A stretch of 64,000 bases of DNA from Aurelia coerulea (Eukaryota; Cnidaria; Scyphozoa; Semaeostomeae; Ulmaridae): positions 10,764,501 to 10,828,500 of the forward strand of contig CM076960.1 of assembly GCA_039566865.1 (NCBI GenBank), given 5' to 3'. Every line of letters starts with the position of its first letter. The stretch's first letter is position 1. Both the position numbers and the translations under genes were made by a program. Shown piece after piece: positions 59,857 through 64,000 of the stretch. Under the pieces are notes generated by a model, which was given only the letters and a program-made list of their open reading frames with translations, did no database searches and had not been told where the DNA came from.

Positions 59857-61775
59857 CCGGGTGACCCAGAAAAAAGTGACCCAACGCAATCTGTCATAGA
59901 CAAAAAAGTAAGTGGCTGATTGAAATATTTCAAGCGTTGTTCTGTCGCTAAAAGACTGGCCTACATTATGAGTATTTTTTGCATTTTGTTGGTTACGGTA
60001 AAGCTCCTAAATTAAGGATTTCGAGGAAAAGGGCAGGCTTGAAATCCTCAAAAAGTCGTCAAAAACAGGGGGTCGATTTGAAGCCATTTCAGGTCTTCAA
60101 AACAACGAGGAGCGTGTTCTATTTTGCCTGAGAATACCTTTAAGTACCTAGGGACAATAGGGTAAGACGGGGTAAAGTGAGCTATTTTGGAGGTTATTCA
60201 AGGATATCCTAAGGAGATTGTAGCTGAGGGCAAACTCTTTAACGTTGTTTTGACATTATGTCTTTGGGTCAGTTTATCCAGCAAAAATATTTTTCAAATC
60301 TTTTTCCATTGTCTCACAAAAGAGCTTTCTTTGGCGACCGCTCTGCCTAGTTCACTTTACCCAAGGCCGGGGTAAAGTGAACTACGCAGCAATTATTCGA
60401 TAAAACCAAAATGATGCTGATAATACCCAAAAACATGGTTTATTTTGCAACTCTAAGGAGTTCTTCGCATGCCAAAACGAAACAAACCCAACAATTTCAC
60501 AAGAATGATATTTTAAAAAATTAAATGGTGACCGATGCTGAGAACGATCTTTGCAGATCAAATATAAACCAAAAACTATTGCGAAAGTCACAAATTCGAG
60601 TCAGATTGCGATACCTGAATACAATTCGATGAACAATAAGGAGAATATACTTGGAAAATACTATATTGCATATAAATACCAAATTGCCACAAAGAGAAAC
60701 AATACTTTCAAAGTAGTTCACTTGAAACCTCCGCCCAGAAATAAAACCAAAAATAGTAATAAATCTATAAAAATTATCAATATTCTAATTTCACAGTGAT
60801 GGCCATTTATCCTTTCCATGTCGATAGGTATGCTTGCTTCATCAAATCCCAACAAAATTATTGGATCAGTGACCGCATTTCTGCATGAAGGTCAAACTTC
60901 GGCAGTCAAATTTTTATAGGTTTTTCAGGGAGCTGGTATCAGAATATATTTCTGTGTCATTAGAGCGAAAAACTATCCTGCAAATTATGATTTTCTGAAG
61001 GCAGAATTATGAAGTAAATGAGATTGAAAAGGTCTTCTTCATCTGACTTCATGTTCACATGAGAAAATTGAAAATCATGGGTAGTTCACTTTACCCCGGT
61101 CGAAGCAAAAGATTGAATGGACGGTAGATCTTTTGAAATATCATGTTAGGGTACAAAAAAGTCTTTCTTGATCATTTCCTTTTGGAAAAAGTAAACGCAT
61201 GGTATGTGCTTCAAATTGATCAAAACAATTATGGAAATGAATTTCGCCTTGGGGTCAAAAATTAAGACCAAATATAGGAGCCCAAACCTAATAACCATAA
61301 TTTCCCGAGGTTGTTTTTACTGCCTGGGGTAAAGGGATTTTTTGCAACAACAGGAAGGACTATTTTGCAACAATGTTTTCATTTTCAGTGAGCACTTATA
61401 ACAAAGCATTGGGCATAAGTCATGTTTTATCATTGCATGTTTACTTTTGGAAAGAAGCGCGAATGTTCTGAGTAGTTCACTTTACCCCGTAGTTCACTTT
61501 ACCCCGTCTTACCCTAAACTTGCTCTGAAGACTTCTGACTGGATTACCTTTTCCCGGGTTGAAACGAAACACGCTTCTTGTCGTTTTGAAGATCTGAAAT
61601 GGCTGTAAATCAATCCCCTGTTTTTTATCCTCGAAATCCTTAATTTTGGAAAGTTACCGTGCCCAAAAAATTGTGAAAAATACCTATAGCATAGGCTAGT
61701 CCTTTGGCGACACAAAAACGTTTGAAATATTTCAATCGGCCATTTAAAGCACATTTATGCCCCACAAATGTTTTT
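59857..61775. mobile_element. Large-TIR mariner-like element, split by a nested element
   Basis: Left end taccgggtgacccagaaaa at 59855. Inverted similarity joins 59925-60140 with 61520-61735 (gattgaaatatttcaa, gatttcgagg, gccatttca blocks). The terminal 60-70 bp of the right end is missing or replaced by the start of the element at 61779. No coding frame remains. Confidence 0.65.
60160..61514. mobile_element. Nested TA-flanked transposon with GGGTAAGACGGGGTAAAGTGA ends
   Basis: Inverted ends gggtaagacggggtaaagtg at 60160 and 61514 with TA at 60158-60159 and 61515-61516. The motif agttcactttacccc recurs inside (about 60352-60387 as a palindrome, 61083, and doubled at 61471-61505). Non-coding, 1,355 bp, inserted near the middle of the outer element. 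Confidence 0.8.
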
Positions 61776-61778
61776 TAA

Positions 61779-63352
61779 GGTAGAAGACTAGTCTTTAGAG
61801 GGTGTTTTTAAGAGCCTGATGCTAGTCAAATAATGCTTGCAGCATGGACAAATAGTCAAATTTCTGTGAAATAGGGATGTTGTGAAAGACAATATCTGAA
61901 AAAAATTCTTCTATTGGGTGTGGTTTATGCGATAGGCCCTATTTTTGACCACACCCTTTTCCGGAAGGCACAGAAATGCAGTTATGCAAACACTGATATT
62001 TTCAGAACAAAAACTGCTACAGGTTTGAAACTTTGGGGAAATACCAAGCTATGCTGGAGCTTTGTTATGAGGCACTATCAGCATCCCTGCTCATCACATA
62101 GTTGGTAATGGTATGCTTTCAAATAATAGCTGAATTTCTCTCAAGCGGTAAGGTGTACACTTCCAATAATTTTCAAACCAGTGACCTAAGAAAGCTCATT
62201 GTGCCTCATAACATGGCTATGTGATAGCTCTAGCTACTGTCAAAATTTGAGGCAGATACTGTGAGTAGTTTTGAAGAAAAATTTGCAAAGAAATCTGATT
62301 TGTGCGAAAAATGACATTTTCAGCAAATCGCGATCAAAGTTTTAAATCATGATTTCAACACAATATCACTGTTTCAACAGTCTGAAATGTTCCAGATTGG
62401 TACAGGGGCCTTTCATTTTCCTCAAGTTGTTCAGAAAATCCCCTCTTTTAGTTTCTGATTGATCTCCTCCTTGGTTTAGTCTTGTCAATACTTTTATAAG
62501 CTGGCTGATACAATCGTTCCATGTCAGCCTTCTGGCATAACTTTATACAGTGATATCCAGGGTTTATCCCTTGCTAATTGCATCGTTGAACTGGCCTATG
62601 CCATAGCCTATGGTCAAATATATGATGCCAAGCTGAACTGTTGTAAGGCCAGAATGTGACTTATTTCTTCACAAACAGGCCAGTGTTTCTTCTTCCTCTT
62701 CAAATGAACTGCTACTTTCCTCACTTTGGCTTTCAGCTGCCCTCAACTTTCTGTGTGAAGCACCCTTTGTAGTTTGTGGGGTTTCAATAACATCTTCAAA
62801 CAATTGTTCCTCATCACCTGACTTTTAGGTTAGGCCCATCAACCAACATCAATCTAAATGTCAATCTCCTCTACTTTTGAACGTCAAAACACCTTGGTAT
62901 CTTCCTTCCTCGCTGCTACATACTTGTTTTCAGTGAATTTTCGCTTCTTTCTCCAAATCGAACGAGCCTTTGGCTTTCAATTTTCCATTTTCTTTTGACA
63001 TTTTCTACTCAAATTCTTCAAAATCTAACAAACAAGCGTGGGTTGCTAAAGTCAATCATAGCCTCTCTATCACCCCTAGCCCCTAGTGGAAATGGAGTGG
63101 ACTGCAGGATCCCAATCAAGAAACCGATATTCTGGGGGTCTTTTACAGGAAAAATTAGCTGTTTTTGATTTTGTTGCCATGGCAACGCAAATAATTGCTC
63201 AAAGTAGGTCTCATAAAAGTGCTATTTTCGTGAAAATGGCAAAGATAATCATCAAAAACTGCATTTCCCCATATTCTTAGGTGTTTAAAGATGTCATATA
63301 CTGAAAATATAAAAAATGCAAAATATTTCAAATTTTAGACTAGTCTTCTACC
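61779..63352. mobile_element. Candidate non-autonomous element with 16-bp inverted ends
   Basis: ggtagaagactagtct at 61779-61794 recurs inverted at 63337-63352. The end itself contains the palindrome agactagtct. No target duplication was found and no coding frame is recognised inside. Confidence 0.45.
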
Positions 63353-64000
63353 AGACACAGGCGGAGGTGTAATTACCTCACCCCTCTGCGTAGGCCATTT
63401 CCCGCGTTTTATCATCTCCCTTCCCAGCATGCGTCATGGTTGAGAGCACATGCAACGTTTTGCTGAGGCCATTCGTTCCTGAATTTTCTAGCCCAAGAGT
63501 TTCTACGATAATAAAGAGCTTTTCAAGACCAAGATTATGTTTCAAACTATCCTGTATCGTCAGAAGAGAAACGGCTCCACTTGAAGATCATTTTTCTCGT
63601 TGCCCAGCCACGTTTGCTTGAAAGAGCAAGGCATTTTGTTGTGGTTTCTTTGCAGGGCTTCTAATGGCCTAGGCTGAGGCTGTTTCCCGTCATTCATACG
63701 GTCGATCAAGAACAGCGAACATTCTCTCGCGGGGCCACTCATTTGCGGATTTCATATCAAGTGTAACTGCAGTTTGAATCCCTGGAGAACAATGATGACC
63801 AAACCGAACGAATCTCTGAAGAGGTTGAGCTTGAATAATGATTTCCGACAAACAAGATAATATGGTGGCATTCTTCACCACTATGTATGGATGTGTATGA
63901 CAGACAAAAAGCATCTTAAAAGAGGTGTTCCATGTGACTATAGTTCCTATGTGATGTTGGTCACATTGATTGTACACATTTCAAATGAAAGAAAACAACA
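63353..64000. other. No gene recognised
   Basis: Frames at 63436-63621 (+) and 63690-63977 (-) have no recognised motif. Nothing else is supported. Confidence 0.5.

Noticed and set aside
60551..60799. 82-codon Lys/Asn-rich plus-strand frame
   Set aside because: AT-rich, inside a non-autonomous element, no motif.

Overview
This is animal nuclear DNA, made almost entirely of transposable elements stacked inside one another. There is no bacterial gene organisation. Intact or broken polyproteins of BEL/Pao, non-LTR (APE-type and restriction-like-endonuclease type), Penelope-like and P-like elements lie among MITEs, a tRNA-derived SINE and (ATT)n microsatellites. Introns with GT-AG borders are visible. 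The mix of families (2A-bearing CR1-like elements, Penelope elements with GIY-YIG, Dong/R4-like elements, P-like THAP transposase) suits a marine invertebrate. A cnidarian such as an anthozoan is my best guess, but the window alone does not prove it.

Layout: 1-6980, a BEL/Pao element whose ORF is intact and open at the left edge. 6982-13372, one plus-strand non-LTR RT cut into pieces by a minus-strand EN-RT element (7100-9479), a MITE (9906-10341) and a minus-strand CR1-like element with a hexanucleotide tail (11106-12448), followed by a SINE. 13381-14440, ORF1 and PHD-finger remains of a minus-strand non-LTR element. 14440-17817, a decayed P-element-like (THAP) transposase with an intron holding a Tigger-like MITE. 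17819-19530, a non-LTR RT 3' part interrupted by a 404-bp insertion. 21728-23338, a fold-back MITE, an RT remnant and what looks like a first coding exon of an SLC22-type transporter.

23951-41354 is dominated by seven minus-strand copies of R4/Dong-like retrotransposons, most of them bounded by (ATT)n. One (about 24979-28541) is near full length with Myb-like, RT and restriction-like-endonuclease domains. Among them lies a Penelope-like element (31044-36727) bounded by inverted repeats. It carries a Ulp1/C48-like cysteine peptidase ORF and an RT-GIY-YIG ORF. A head-to-head palindromic pair of truncated copies from a second Penelope family has landed in it with a 12-bp target duplication, and each arm ends in a hammerhead-ribozyme candidate.

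41355-52642 holds truncated CR1-like elements (one with a 2A-like motif, one hit by a TTAA-flanked piggyBac-type MITE), degenerate tandem repeats and featureless DNA. 52643-56652 is a 4-kb DNA transposon with about 340-bp terminal inverted repeats, encoding a protein with an XPG/FEN-like nuclease signature (Academ-like by inference). 56880-58386 has two opposed helicase-like gene fragments. 59855-63352 holds two or three large non-autonomous inverted-repeat elements, one nested in another. Ordinary host coding content is minimal.
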